From NCBI GenBank assembly GCA_001794055.1, contig MGJB01000015.1, positions 180 to 64,179 on the forward strand: a DNA stretch of 64,000 nucleotides, written 5' to 3'. A program made the position numbers and the translations under genes. Positions 33,921 through 43,003 of this stretch are shown here, piece after piece. This DNA is from Candidatus Yanofskybacteria bacterium RIFCSPHIGHO2_01_FULL_41_26. Lineage in GTDB: Bacteria > Patescibacteria > Paceibacteria > 2-02-FULL-40-12 > GWA2-44-9. A model generated the notes under the pieces. That model saw only the letters and a program-made list of their open reading frames with translations, searched no databases and was not told where the DNA came from. Numbering within the stretch: position 1 is the first letter of the stretch; each line of letters begins with the position of its first letter.

Positions 33921-35075
33921 TTATTTATTCATCTTTCTTCGAATGAAAGCCGGAATATCAAATTCTTCGTCATTCACCGAAGAATCTACGAGTTCTTTGA
34001 CTGCGGGTGTGCCGTTAATTTGGGAACTGGGTTTTCTGGAAACATTATCAAACATATTTTGCATGTTTGGTTTTCCTACCATTCCGTTCATTGGTAATTT
34101 GGGAGCATTTGGATAGCCGTTATTAAATCCTGTCGCCACAACAGTAACTTTCAATTCGCCTTTTTTGAGTTTGTCATCTATGACCGCCCCAAAAATTACC
34201 CTGGCATCAGGATCAATGTGTTCGGTTATTATTCTAGCAGCTTCATTTATTTCAGCCATCGCCATATCAGTCCCCCCGGATACATTGAATAATACTCCGC
34301 GAGCCCCATCTATCGAAACCTCGAGCAGCGGAGAATTGATCGCCATCTTGGCAGCTTCTATCGCTCTATCCTCCCCGATTGATTTACCTATGCCCATAAG
34401 CGCCGAGCCAGAACTGGCCATGATCGTTTTAACGTCGGCAAAATCAACATTGATTATCCCCGGGATAGTTATCAGATCGGAAATACCCTGAACGCCCTGC
34501 CTCAAAACATCATCTACTATCCCGAACGATTCCAGTAAAGGAGTTTTTCTGTCTATAACCGACAAGAGCCGATCGTTAGGAATGGTGATTAAAGCATCCA
34601 CTTTTTCCCTCAAAATATTCCACCCATCTTCGGCTATTCTTGATCTTTGGGGCCCTTCAAAACTGAAAGGTTTGGTCACAACGGCTACTGTTAGCGCTCC
34701 GACATCTTTTGCAATATCCGCAACCACCGGCGAAGCTCCCGTTCCTGTTCCACCACCCATTCCTGCCGTAATAAAAACCATATCGGCACCTTTTAGGGCA
34801 TTCATTATTTCTTCTTTCGTGTCTTCGGCAGCTTGCTTGCCTATTTCAGGATTCATTCCCGCGCCAAGACCGCGGGTTAAACTTTTTCCGATGTGGATTT
34901 TACTTGTGGCAGCGCTGTTGTGCAAAGCTTGCGCGTCGGTATTAATAGCAATAAATTCTACGCCATGAATTCTGGCTTCAATCATCCTTGCCAAAGCATT
35001 GCAACCTGAACCGCCTACGCCGACGACTTTAATCCTGGCAAATGTTTCAAACGGAGGTTTAACTATTTGTCCCAT
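33921..35075 (-). CDS. ftsZ: Cell division GTPase FtsZ
   Basis: 384 residues. Polymerises into the division ring. Tubulin signature GGGTGTGASPVVA, N-terminal GVGGSGCNALARM, and the C-terminal peptide DIPAFIRRK that binds FtsA. Runs with ftsA upstream. Confidence 0.97.
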   Translation of the reverse strand: MGQIVKPPFETFARIKVVGVGGSGCNALARMIEARIHGVEFIAINTDAQALHNSAATSKIHIGKSLTRGLGAGMNPEIGKQAAEDTKEEIMNALKGADMVFITAGMGGGTGTGASPVVADIAKDVGALTVAVVTKPFSFEGPQRSRIAEDGWNILREKVDALITIPNDRLLSVIDRKTPLLESFGIVDDVLRQGVQGISDLITIPGIINVDFADVKTIMASSGSALMGIGKSIGEDRAIEAAKMAINSPLLEVSIDGARGVLFNVSGGTDMAMAEINEAARIITEHIDPDARVIFGAVIDDKLKKGELKVTVVATGFNNGYPNAPKLPMNGMVGKPNMQNMFDNVSRKPSSQINGTPAVKELVDSSVNDEEFDIPAFIRRKMNK

Positions 35076-35148
35076 AATATCTGTGTATTATCATAAATAA
35101 AAAAGCCACGCAAGAGACCGGAGCTTCGCTGTGGATAACTTTGGCCTA

Positions 35149-36396
35149 CTACGGCGAGAAATTTTTTAACCAACTCAATACCTTCTTAAATGAAGCCCCA
35201 TCGGCAAACTTGCCGTTTCCACCCTTGGAACCTTTGTTTCCATTAAACTCTTCATCTATTCCCCAGATTATCAGTCCAGCCGCAACAGCAAAAGAGGGGC
35301 CATCCAAATTATCAACTACTCCCGCCAGATTTAAAGGCTTAGCGATTCTTACGGGCAATCTCAATTTGTCTTTCACCATAGCCGCAAGGCCTGGTAAATT
35401 TGCCCCTCCTCCGGATAAAACAACTCCGGCCGGAAGCATTCCTTTGGAAATCTTCTTTAATTCATTAGTCACCATTTCCAATAACTCTTGAGCGCGCGCA
35501 TCAACAACTCTTATTAATTGTTTTCGAGGCAGAATAAAATCTTTTTCCGACATCAATTCAGACAAATCTATATTCCCTCTTTTACGCAAGTCCTCTCCTT
35601 CTGAAGTCATTCCGTGTTCAACCTTTACTCTTTCGGCAACATCCATTGAAGTTCTTAACGCAACAGCCAGATCAGAGGTAATGTGTTTTGAACCAACCGG
35701 CAAAATAACACTGTGAAGCAGATCGGCCTCTTCAAAAACAGTAAGCGTAGAAATGCCTCCTCCAAAGTCAAGATTCAAAACTCCATATTCTTTTTGGTTT
35801 TTATCCAAAACCGCAAGAGACGAGGCCAAAGGAGCAAAAACCAATCCGGCCACTTCTATATTATTTTCATTTACACACTTAGCGACATTTCTTAAATAAG
35901 GAGAAAGCCCATCAATTATAAAAACCTCTGCCTCGAGGCGAACACCTTTCATCCCCAATGGATTTTTAACATATTCAGTTCCATCTACTATATAGTTGCG
36001 CGGTATAACATGAATTATCTCTCTGTTAGCCGGCAAACTCACAACCGATGCCGCTTGTAAAACTCTGTCAATGTCATTCTGCGATATTTCCCCATCAATC
36101 CGTGAAACGGCAATAACTCCTCGGGATATTTGATTTTTGATATGAAGCCCGTTCACGGCAAGATAAGCTCTCCTGATCTTGGCGCCGGCCATCGCTTCGG
36201 CTCTCTGGACAGCCGCTTGAACATTGTTAATTGTTTCCTCCATATCAACTACCATGCCCCGCCTTAAACCATTTGAAATGGCACTGCCAATTCCTAAAAT
36301 CTCGGTCGCCAAAGTATCGCGGTCTATTTTTGCGACTACTACTTTGATTTGCGAGTTTCCTATGTCAATTCCGGAGATTATATATGGTCTTGCCAT
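35149..36396 (-). CDS. ftsA: Cell division protein FtsA
   Basis: 415 residues; actin-like membrane tether for FtsZ. GIDIGNSQIKVVVAKI at the start, LNLDFGGGISTLTVFEE (phosphate loop) and VVLSGGGANLPGLAAMV (adenosine loop). The C-terminus ends FKKVLSWLKNFSP, an amphipathic membrane-targeting helix. Overlaps the end of ybeY by 19 nt. Confidence 0.96.
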   Translation of the reverse strand: MARPYIISGIDIGNSQIKVVVAKIDRDTLATEILGIGSAISNGLRRGMVVDMEETINNVQAAVQRAEAMAGAKIRRAYLAVNGLHIKNQISRGVIAVSRIDGEISQNDIDRVLQAASVVSLPANREIIHVIPRNYIVDGTEYVKNPLGMKGVRLEAEVFIIDGLSPYLRNVAKCVNENNIEVAGLVFAPLASSLAVLDKNQKEYGVLNLDFGGGISTLTVFEEADLLHSVILPVGSKHITSDLAVALRTSMDVAERVKVEHGMTSEGEDLRKRGNIDLSELMSEKDFILPRKQLIRVVDARAQELLEMVTNELKKISKGMLPAGVVLSGGGANLPGLAAMVKDKLRLPVRIAKPLNLAGVVDNLDGPSFAVAAGLIIWGIDEEFNGNKGSKGGNGKFADGASFKKVLSWLKNFSP

Positions 36397-36830
36397 TTTT
36401 CTAAAATTTTATTTTCCAAATCGAACATTTTTTTCTTGTCACTGATGGATTTCTCATGATCATAGCCCAATAAATGTAAGAATCCATGTATTGTCAGCCG
36501 TACCAATTCTTTTTTCAAACTAATATTTTGTCTTTCCGCTTCCTTAACTGCAAAAGGCAGACAAATAAATATGTCCCCTAAAGGAAGTATACCATATTTT
36601 TTAAATCGCGACTCTTCCAGCGGAAAAGACAACACATCAGTAACTTCATTTTTACCCCGATATTGCTTATTGAGTTTTTTTATCTTCACTTCTCCCACCA
36701 AATTAAGACTCATCTCCACATTTTTGTCTTTTATTCTAACTTCTTTGATTCCCGTACTCAAAATCTCACTAAAAAACCTATCGCCGGGAGATTTGTCTGA
36801 TGTATTGTTTTTGAAAACTAAATCTAACAT
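36378..36830 (-). CDS. ybeY: Endoribonuclease YbeY
   Basis: 150 residues; needed for rRNA 3' maturation and ribosome quality control. Zinc motif HGFLHLLGYDHE near residue 115 is complete. LNKQYRGKNEVTDVLSFPLEE is the family core. Confidence 0.95.
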   Translation of the reverse strand: MLDLVFKNNTSDKSPGDRFFSEILSTGIKEVRIKDKNVEMSLNLVGEVKIKKLNKQYRGKNEVTDVLSFPLEESRFKKYGILPLGDIFICLPFAVKEAERQNISLKKELVRLTIHGFLHLLGYDHEKSISDKKKMFDLENKILEKWQDHI

Positions 36831-36849
36831 CAGGAAGATTTTATCACAC

Positions 36850-36890
36850 TAAATAAAAAATCACCACAGACATGGCGATTTTTTATTTAG
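36850..36890. terminator. Bidirectional terminator between ybeY and yqeY
   Basis: AAATAAAAAATC with GATTTTTTATTTA and a GC-poor loop; on the minus strand it ends the rpsU-yqeY transcript. Confidence 0.8.
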
Positions 36891-37334
36891 TTATTTAGAT
36901 AATTCTTCTTTCACTATCCGACTAACTATTTGACCGTCGGCTTTGCCTTTTACCTTGACCATTACTGCTCCGATTAGCTTGCCCATTTCTTTAACATCTT
37001 TCACGCTCATGTCGGCAATTGTTTTCTTGACCTCACTTCTTACATTTTCTTCCGACATTTGCTCCGGCATATAAGCCATTAACATTTCGGCTTCTTTTCT
37101 TTCTCCTTCGGCAAGCTCTGGTCGTCCGCCTTTTTCATATTGTTCTGTGGCATCTTTTCTTTTTTTTATCTCCGACGCAATAACCGCCACCACATCATCG
37201 TCGTTAAGCTCGCTTCTTTTTTCAATCTCTTTATTTTTAACCGCAGACAAAACCATACCCAGTAAAGTTCTTTTCTGAGAATTACCGCTCTTTAAAGCAT
37301 CCTTCATTTCCTGTTGGATTTTTTCTTTTAACAT
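36891..37334 (-). CDS. yqeY: GatB/YqeY domain protein
   Basis: 147 residues, related to the C-terminal tRNA-binding part of GatB. MLKEKIQQEMKDALKSGNSQKRTLLGMVLSAVKNKEIEKR and the KGKADGQIVSRIVKEEL end are typical. One nt after rpsU, a pairing common in many bacteria. Confidence 0.93.
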   Translation of the reverse strand: MLKEKIQQEMKDALKSGNSQKRTLLGMVLSAVKNKEIEKRSELNDDDVVAVIASEIKKRKDATEQYEKGGRPELAEGERKEAEMLMAYMPEQMSEENVRSEVKKTIADMSVKDVKEMGKLIGAVMVKVKGKADGQIVSRIVKEELSK

Positions 37335-37335
37335 T

Positions 37336-37602
37336 TTATAGATCTAATTTTTGTTTCATTTTGCGTTTCTCTTCTTCAAAGGTATCTTCATCGTATTTGC
37401 CTAATTTTTCCAATTTCCTTCTTAGCTCGCTTAGATGCAAACCCATGATAGCAGCATTTTTTTCTTTTCTTTCGGTTTGTTTCTTTTCCCTGTGCTGAGA
37501 TTTTTTAGCTTTAATCAAAACTCCGCTTTGCTGAACAAAACGATTAAAACGCCTTAATAAACTGCCCACGCTTTCATTTGGTTTTCTTTTTACTTCAACC
37601 AT
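37336..37602 (-). CDS. rpsU: 30S ribosomal protein S21 (bS21) with extended tail
   Basis: 88 residues. The S21 core (VEVKRKPNESVGSLLRRFNRFVQQSGVL) is followed by a longer Lys/Glu-rich C-terminus than in E. coli (71 aa). A strong GGGGAGG site precedes the ATG; a TATACT-containing palindromic AT stretch upstream may hold the promoter. Confidence 0.93.
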   Translation of the reverse strand: MVEVKRKPNESVGSLLRRFNRFVQQSGVLIKAKKSQHREKKQTERKEKNAAIMGLHLSELRRKLEKLGKYDEDTFEEEKRKMKQKLDL

Positions 37603-37688
37603 AATTAACCTCCCCTCAAATGCTGTATATAGTATACAGTATTTTGTATTCAGTATAAAAATTTATACGAAACACAAGAGACTAAACA

Positions 37689-38036
37689 CTATTTTACGAT
37701 TTTCGAACCAAGAGGTTTACCACCCAAAAGATGGATATGAAGATGAGAGACGAGTTTACCGCCATGCTCACCTTCGTTGATAATGAGTCGGTAACCTTTT
37801 TCGTGAACGCCTAATTGTTTTGCAACTTTTTCGGCGACAAGAAGCGCTTGACCTAAAAGTGCCGCATCCTTTTGGTTGAAATCATGAAGAGCTTCATAAT
37901 GCTTCTTGGGAACAACAAGCACGTGCACCGGGGCTTGAGGATTAATATCCCTTATCACCCAAAACTCCTCGTCCTTATAAACAACGTCGGCCTTCAACTC
38001 TCCTTTTATGATTTTACAGAAGACATCCTGTATCAT
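37689..38036 (-). CDS. HIT-family nucleotide hydrolase (HINT type)
   Basis: 115 residues from the ATG at 38036 (MIQDVFCKIIKGELKADVVY). The His triad HLHIHLLGG is at the C-terminal end. Such enzymes cleave nucleoside phosphoramidates. The upstream in-frame region comes from the neighbouring palindrome and is not counted. Confidence 0.93.
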   Translation of the reverse strand: MIQDVFCKIIKGELKADVVYKDEEFWVIRDINPQAPVHVLVVPKKHYEALHDFNQKDAALLGQALLVAEKVAKQLGVHEKGYRLIINEGEHGGKLVSHLHIHLLGGKPLGSKIVK

Positions 38037-38052
38037 AAGTTTTCGGAGAAAT

Positions 38053-38186
38053 CGTAGAGATAGGGGTTTTGAAACCATCTGCAGGCGAGCGGGCAAGGTG
38101 GTCGCCACAGGCGACCGGGCGAGCCGAAGCCGAACTGGAATTCTCGCCGGGAATTCCAGTGTGTTGAAAAACTCTTATCTCTACGA
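38053..38186. repeat. Modular palindromic element, copy 3, overlapping the hisS stop
   Basis: Arms CGTAGAGATA (38053-38062) and TATCTCTACG (38177-38186). Core ATCTGCAGGCGAGCGGGCA, hairpin GTCGCC/GGCGAC, CGAGCCGAAGCCGA and inner hairpin CTGGAATTC / GAATTCCAG. The right arm contains the hisS stop codon. Confidence 0.9.
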
Positions 38187-39467
38187 CTTCAAACGTTTCT
38201 TGACTTCATCCACTATCTTTTCCAACGGAATTGTCTCCTGAATTCCCGTATCCATCTCTCTCAAAATTATTGTGTCGTCCAATGCCTCCTTTTGTCCGAA
38301 TATCAAGGCAAATTTAACTTCCAGCCTATTGGCAATCCTCAATTGCGACTTGATGCTGTCGCGACCTAATGAAGATTTGGTGTCAACGCCAGCTTTCCTG
38401 AAAGATTCAAAAAGAAGAATGCTTTTTCTTTTGGCCGCTTCTCCAAGTTGAACTAGAAAAACTTTAGGCTTGGCTTTTATCTCCGGAACGGAAATGTTTT
38501 TCTCCTTAAGCTCAAGAATAATTCTTTCTATACCCGATGCCCATCCTGATGATGGAGTTTTGGAACCGCCTAAAAGTTCAATTAATTTGTCATAACGTCC
38601 TCCAGCAACTAAAGTTGATTGAGCGCCAATATTTTCCTCCGGCAGAATTTCAAATACGGTTCTTGTATAATAGTCCAACCCTCTGACCAAATGTGGATTC
38701 AATATATACGGCACCTTGGCTTCATCTAAGAACTCCAGAACATGCTTGAAATGCGCATGGCATTCTTCGTCCAAAAAATCAACAAATTGAGGCGTCTCTT
38801 TGGAAAGTTCTTTACATGCCTCCTCTTTGCAATCAAGTAATCGCAAAATATTTTCTTTGAATCTTACCTTGCAGTTGGCGCAAGACTTTTTGAGGCGATT
38901 TTTGTAGTAATCTTTAAGGGTTTTCAAATATGCCGGACGGCAACTCTGGTCGCCAATGCTGTTTATGTGGACATTATAATTCTTCAATCCCAAACTTTCT
39001 ATAAATTTATAGGCCAAGAAAATCAACTCTGCATCCACTGCTTCGGAACTGTCGCCAACAGTCTCAACTCCCAACTGAAAAAACTGCCTGTATCTGCCTT
39101 TTTGGGGCTGGTCATGTCTGAACATTGGACTGACATAATAAAGCTTCACGGGATGAGGCTTCACATTCATGCCGTTTTCAAGATACGCCCTCATAACAGC
39201 CGCTGTTCCTTCGGGCCTTAAAGTCAAACTATCTCCTCCTTTGGTTCTTAACGTATACATTTCTTTCTGAACAATATCTGTTGACTCCCCCACTGCGCGA
39301 AAAAATAAATCTGTTGATTCCAAAACTGGTGTCTCAATTTTTTCAAAACCATAAAACTCCAGCAGGTTCTCTGCCTTTTTCAAAACATAGCGCCAATATT
39401 TCTGGTCTTCCGGAAGTATATCCTGCATTCCTTTCGGCGCCTGGATTGTTTTTTCTTTTTTAGACAT
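38181..39467 (-). CDS. hisS: Histidyl-tRNA synthetase
   Basis: 428 residues, class II. Motif 2 region FRHDQPQKGRYRQFFQLGVE, the His-binding LVRGLDYYTRTVFE and AGGRYDKLIELLGG, and a C-terminal anticodon-binding domain. Four Cys (CANCK..CKEEAC) in the insertion could bind metal. Its stop codon lies inside a palindromic element. Confidence 0.96.
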   Translation of the reverse strand: MSKKEKTIQAPKGMQDILPEDQKYWRYVLKKAENLLEFYGFEKIETPVLESTDLFFRAVGESTDIVQKEMYTLRTKGGDSLTLRPEGTAAVMRAYLENGMNVKPHPVKLYYVSPMFRHDQPQKGRYRQFFQLGVETVGDSSEAVDAELIFLAYKFIESLGLKNYNVHINSIGDQSCRPAYLKTLKDYYKNRLKKSCANCKVRFKENILRLLDCKEEACKELSKETPQFVDFLDEECHAHFKHVLEFLDEAKVPYILNPHLVRGLDYYTRTVFEILPEENIGAQSTLVAGGRYDKLIELLGGSKTPSSGWASGIERIILELKEKNISVPEIKAKPKVFLVQLGEAAKRKSILLFESFRKAGVDTKSSLGRDSIKSQLRIANRLEVKFALIFGQKEALDDTIILREMDTGIQETIPLEKIVDEVKKRLKS

Positions 39468-39486
39468 TTACAAAAAATCTATGGTT

Positions 39487-40077
39487 TCAATATACTATCG
39501 ATGGGATCTTAATAATTTTTGTAATCGGCCAAGGTCTTAAAAATGCTTTGCCCGTCACGAGTGATCTGTTGACCGGACCCCAGCGTCTTGAATCAGAACT
39601 TTGAAGACGATTGTCGCCCAAAACAAAGTATTCATTATCATCCAATTTAATAACGGGACCGCCAAGGGTTTTCTGTTCCGAGGCCAAGTAATTTTCATTA
39701 AGAACAAACCCATCCGGTTTGTCTTTGTTGTAAATCGTAACCATATTGTTTTTAACCTCTATGGTTTCATCTGGAAGTCCAATTATTCGTTTTATAAAAA
39801 ATTGCGATGGGTCCAGAGGATACCTGAAAACAATCACGTCACCTCTTTCTGGAACTGAGAAACGATAACTTATTTCATTGACTAAAAGATAATCCCCATC
39901 TTCAAAGTTCGGCTCCATAGAAGCCCCCTTAACAAAAAACGGCTGTACCAGATAATACCTGATCGGCAAGATTATAGCAAGCGAAACAACAACGACTTTT
40001 ATTGTCTCCCAAACAAAAGCAAGAATTTCAGATTTTGCGCTGGGAATTTGAGGAATTTGCGGTTCTTCTTCGTTCAT
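39487..40077 (-). CDS. lepB: Signal peptidase I
   Basis: 196 residues with one N-terminal membrane span. Catalytic Ser in GASMEPNFEDGDYLLV and Lys in FFIKRIIGLPDE; GDNRLQSSDSRRWG near the end. Removes signal peptides from exported proteins. Confidence 0.95.
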   Translation of the reverse strand: MNEEEPQIPQIPSAKSEILAFVWETIKVVVVSLAIILPIRYYLVQPFFVKGASMEPNFEDGDYLLVNEISYRFSVPERGDVIVFRYPLDPSQFFIKRIIGLPDETIEVKNNMVTIYNKDKPDGFVLNENYLASEQKTLGGPVIKLDDNEYFVLGDNRLQSSDSRRWGPVNRSLVTGKAFLRPWPITKIIKIPSIVY

Positions 40078-40122
40078 TTGGTTATTTTAACAGATTTTTC
40101 ATTGAATTCAAATGTTGCTCTG

Positions 40123-40220
40123 GCCTGGGTCATTTATCGGGCACGGCATAAATTCCTGTTGGAATTTTGCCTCGTACTCACTCCGTCGAGTTCCGTAAGT
40201 CCCTCCAAACGACCCAGGCC
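40123..40220. repeat. Palindromic element upstream of lepB
   Basis: GGCCTGGGTC (40123-40132) and GACCCAGGCC (40211-40220), 10-bp perfect arms with an inner AAATTCC/GGAATTT hairpin. The right side reads GGCCTGCGCTTAG, like the edge of the element near 33060-33075. Confidence 0.8.
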
Positions 40221-40269
40221 TGCGCTTAGTTTTATCAAACAAAAAAGCGGGCGAGATTATCGCACCGCC

Positions 40270-40494
40270 TTACTCACATATATGAGACCAGGCAACGACA
40301 GTTGCCGCTAAACCAACAACAGCAAACACCACTTGAGCTCCTCCCAGCACCCAAAACCCTACTCCTAAAAGTACAATGTTCTGCCAAAATCCCTCTGGAT
40401 TTGTGAAAGATCTTGCTCCCAAGAAAATCCACACGGGAATAAGAGCAAATACCCAAATAAAAACCGTAGCCACAAGACCAATAATAAATCTCAT
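40270..40494 (-). CDS. Small membrane protein, unknown function
   Basis: 74 residues from the ATG at 40494 (GGTGG seven nt before it); an ATG two codons earlier is possible. Two to three hydrophobic spans (FIIGLVATVFIWVFALIPVW; VFAVVGLAATVVAW). No family recognised. Confidence 0.6.
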   Translation of the reverse strand: MRFIIGLVATVFIWVFALIPVWIFLGARSFTNPEGFWQNIVLLGVGFWVLGGAQVVFAVVGLAATVVAWSHICE

Positions 40495-40606
40495 CGCCAT
40501 ACCACCGATTTTAAAAAAAATAACTTTAATTATCCTAATAGGTAAAACAGTAAAAGTCAAGAGCTTAAATTTTGCATTTTTTTAATAAACCCATATTATT
40601 ATAACC

Positions 40607-41206
40607 ATGGTTTCAATAAAACTAATCATCGGGCTTGGGAATCCAGACGAGGAGTATCAAAATACCCGTCACAACGTGGGATTTATGTTTTTGGATTACC
40701 TTGCCCGCCGAAGCCTTGGCGAAGGCGGGTCGGCAAAAAAGATTGGTACCAATGACTTTGAAGAAGATAAAAAACGCAATGCACTAATATCTAAATCTAG
40801 AATTGAAAAGGTATCTGTTGTGTTAGTGAAACCACTTTGCTACGTAAACAAGAGCGGAGAGGTTGTGTCCAAATTAGCCAAATTTTACAAAATAAAGCCG
40901 GCCGATATTATTGTTGTTCAGGATGACCTTGATATTGAATTCGGTTCGTTTAAAAACTCCTTTGAAAAAAATTCAGGCGGTCATAAAGGAGTTGAGTCAA
41001 TCATCAAAGCATTGAAAACCAAAAAATTCTACCGCCTGCGAATCGGGACTTCAGTTCGAGCTCTCCTGAAAGCCCGCGAACAATCCGACAAAAAACGAGA
41101 TGCTTTTGTAATGAATTTTGTTCTCGCTAAGTTTTCACCTAAAGATCAAGACATCATTAAAAAAATGTTTCCCGCTATTTACGAACGCCTTCTGCAAATT
41201 ATCTAA
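40607..41206 (+). CDS. pth: Peptidyl-tRNA hydrolase with in-frame palindrome insertion
   Basis: 199 residues. Recycles stalled peptidyl-tRNA. IIGLGNPDEEYQNTRHNVGFM holds the active-site His; VVQDDLDIEFG holds the catalytic Asp; NSGGHKGVESII follows. Residues ARRSLGEGGS, not part of normal Pth, are coded by a palindromic repeat (40704-40729), so the gene tolerates a repeat insertion after the first helix. Confidence 0.93.
   Translation: MVSIKLIIGLGNPDEEYQNTRHNVGFMFLDYLARRSLGEGGSAKKIGTNDFEEDKKRNALISKSRIEKVSVVLVKPLCYVNKSGEVVSKLAKFYKIKPADIIVVQDDLDIEFGSFKNSFEKNSGGHKGVESIIKALKTKKFYRLRIGTSVRALLKAREQSDKKRDAFVMNFVLAKFSPKDQDIIKKMFPAIYERLLQII
40704..40729. repeat. Palindromic repeat inserted in pth
   Basis: CCCGCCGAAGCCTTGGCGAAGGCGGG split over 40704-40729. 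A close copy (CTCGCCGAAGCCTCTAGGGC then GAAGGCGGGTC) is at 41974-42003. It codes in frame for RRSLGEGG. Confidence 0.85.
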
Positions 41207-41213
41207 ATCCTCT

Positions 41214-41257
41214 AAACCAAAAATCCCCTGAGTTTGTCGAAGGGGATTTTTGGTTTA
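41214..41257. terminator. Bidirectional terminator between pth and the MscS-like gene
   Basis: AAACCAAAAATCCCC (41214-41228) and GGGGATTTTTGGTTT (41243-41257), perfect 15-bp arms around TGAGTTTGTCGAAG. It serves convergent genes and contains the CTTCGACAAGCTCAG-type repeat seen at 13214-13232. Confidence 0.9.
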
Positions 41258-41268
41258 TATACAATAAA

Positions 41269-41952
41269 CTATTCTTCTATTCTCCTCCTTAAATCTCCAA
41301 TTACACTCTCGGCGTGTTTTACTCCACCAAGGCCAAAAGCCAAACCCATGGCCAAAGCACCCGCCGCGATCAAGCCCGTAATAACGATTTTGATAATATC
41401 ATCGGCGACTTTTAGTTGAGCCAAGGCTATCAAAAAAGAAAACACAAATACCGCCCACTTGGTCAAAGCTCCCAAAAAGTTAGCTGACATAAGACCGGCT
41501 GCTTTTACAGAAGCCTTTACTAATCCCTCCGAAAATTTAGCAACCAAGATGCCTATCAAAAGAATTATGGCCGCAACGATAACATTCGGAAGATAAAAGA
41601 CAACGGTTCTCAAAAACTCGGAAACCTGTACTAATCCCAAAATGTTTGTCGCCGCCATCAAAAACACCACCACAAAGAACCATTTTACTAACTCGTAAAA
41701 CAACATCGGGGTGTTCAATTTAAAACCGCTCCTCTCCCAGGCCTGTCTAAAACCTACCTTGCCCAAAGCATTATCTACATGCAATATTTTAACCACATGA
41801 TAAGCTAATTTTCCAAGCAATTCAGCGACAAGCCAACCAACCAAAAATACAACAACTGCCGCGATCAATTGCGGCAAAAAAAGAGCTACTCCTCCCCAAA
41901 GAGTCATTAACGAATTTCTGACAATATCTGATGCTGCTACTACTTCAAACAT
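41269..41952 (-). CDS. MscS-like / CmpX-type membrane protein
   Basis: 227 residues, about five spans. Two repeats of the conserved helix found in small mechanosensitive-channel-related proteins (LPQLIAAVVVFLVGWLVAELLG; LPNVIVAAIILLIGILVAK) and an AAGALAMGLAFGLGG stretch. Gating or substrate cannot be told from the sequence. Confidence 0.8.
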   Translation of the reverse strand: MFEVVAASDIVRNSLMTLWGGVALFLPQLIAAVVVFLVGWLVAELLGKLAYHVVKILHVDNALGKVGFRQAWERSGFKLNTPMLFYELVKWFFVVVFLMAATNILGLVQVSEFLRTVVFYLPNVIVAAIILLIGILVAKFSEGLVKASVKAAGLMSANFLGALTKWAVFVFSFLIALAQLKVADDIIKIVITGLIAAGALAMGLAFGLGGVKHAESVIGDLRRRIEE

Positions 41953-41971
41953 AACAACACCTCCCTCTGTG

Positions 41972-42003
41972 CCTCGCCGAAGCCTCTAGGGCGAAGGCGG
42001 GTC
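41972..42003. repeat. Palindromic repeat, second copy of the pth insertion element
   Basis: CCTCGCCGAAGCCTCTAGGG then CGAAGGCGGGTC, in the spacer upstream of the MscS-like gene. Same element as in pth with altered loop. Confidence 0.8.
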
Positions 42004-42092
42004 TTTTTTCTCTTATTTTCACTTATACAGTATAGCATTTCGGAGTTTGGACTGGCATTTTTAAATGTGGATAACCCACCAGTCATTGAACT

Positions 42093-42986
42093 CTACCAAC
42101 TTCCAGAAGCGCCTCCGCCGCCAGAACTGCCACCGCCAAAACCCCCAAACCCACTGCCACCTGATCTTGAACTGTCCCCTGATCTTGGTCCGCCTCGACC
42201 CCCAATCCACCAAGGCAACGTCTGACCCGTTTTTTTTGCAACGGTATATTTTCTAGAAACAAGGCGATCAAGCCAAAGGCCTAAAGGTATTAAAATCAAG
42301 GCCGAAATGAATCCGGAAATTAAAGAAAAAATAAGACTGACAATAATAGCTATTGCCCCACCGACGATTCCCCCGCCCCACCAGGATTTGGAACGAGCTA
42401 AAATGCTTCCTGTCCACACAGAAAATATCCATAAAACCCAAAATAAAAATAAGATTGAATCGGCATCGAATCCTCTGCTGTTGTTTGGACTTGTGTTGGG
42501 TTTAAATTCTCCTTTTGTTATTGAAATGATGTTGTCCACTCCACTGTCAATGCCGCCGTAGTAATCTCCCTTTTGAAAAGCAGGCTTTAAGATATTTTGT
42601 ATTATCCAAAAACTCTGGGCATCGGTCAGAGATCCCTCCAAACCATAACCGACCTCGATCCGCATCCGCCTATCATCACGGGCGATAAGAAGCAAAATGC
42701 CGTTGTTTTTTTTATTTTTTCCTATTCCCCAATCCTCGAAAAGTTTTACGGCAAAATTTTCAACGGTGTCTCCGCCGAGATCGGCAATGGTGACCACTGC
42801 CAGTTCGTTGCTGGTATCTTTTTCAAAATTACTAATTTTAATTTCTAAAGCCTGTCTCTGTTCTACTGTAAGCATCCCCGCAAAATCATTTACAAAACCG
42901 GTTTTAATACCAGGGCTCTGGTAAGCAAAAACAAGCAAGGGAACTAAAACAAAGAGACCGCTTAGCATCTTGGGGAGTCTAAGCAT
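42093..42986 (-). CDS. TPM-domain membrane protein (YgcG-like), copy 1
   Basis: 297 residues: signal peptide, TPM phosphatase-like domain (about 30-160; VNDFAGMLTVEQRQALE; MRIEVGYGLEGSLTDAQ), two membrane spans, and a Gly/Ser tail ending GGGGASGSW. Follows lemA copy 1 with 17 nt between. TPM domains may bind or hydrolyse phosphate groups; the role with LemA is not known. Confidence 0.85.
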   Translation of the reverse strand: MLRLPKMLSGLFVLVPLLVFAYQSPGIKTGFVNDFAGMLTVEQRQALEIKISNFEKDTSNELAVVTIADLGGDTVENFAVKLFEDWGIGKNKKNNGILLLIARDDRRMRIEVGYGLEGSLTDAQSFWIIQNILKPAFQKGDYYGGIDSGVDNIISITKGEFKPNTSPNNSRGFDADSILFLFWVLWIFSVWTGSILARSKSWWGGGIVGGAIAIIVSLIFSLISGFISALILIPLGLWLDRLVSRKYTVAKKTGQTLPWWIGGRGGPRSGDSSRSGGSGFGGFGGGSSGGGGASGSW

Positions 42987-43003
42987 GGATAATTTGAAAT
43001 TGA

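Noticed and set aside
38037..38108. N-terminal extension of the HIT protein
   Set aside because: Coded by the palindromic element; the family start is at 38036.
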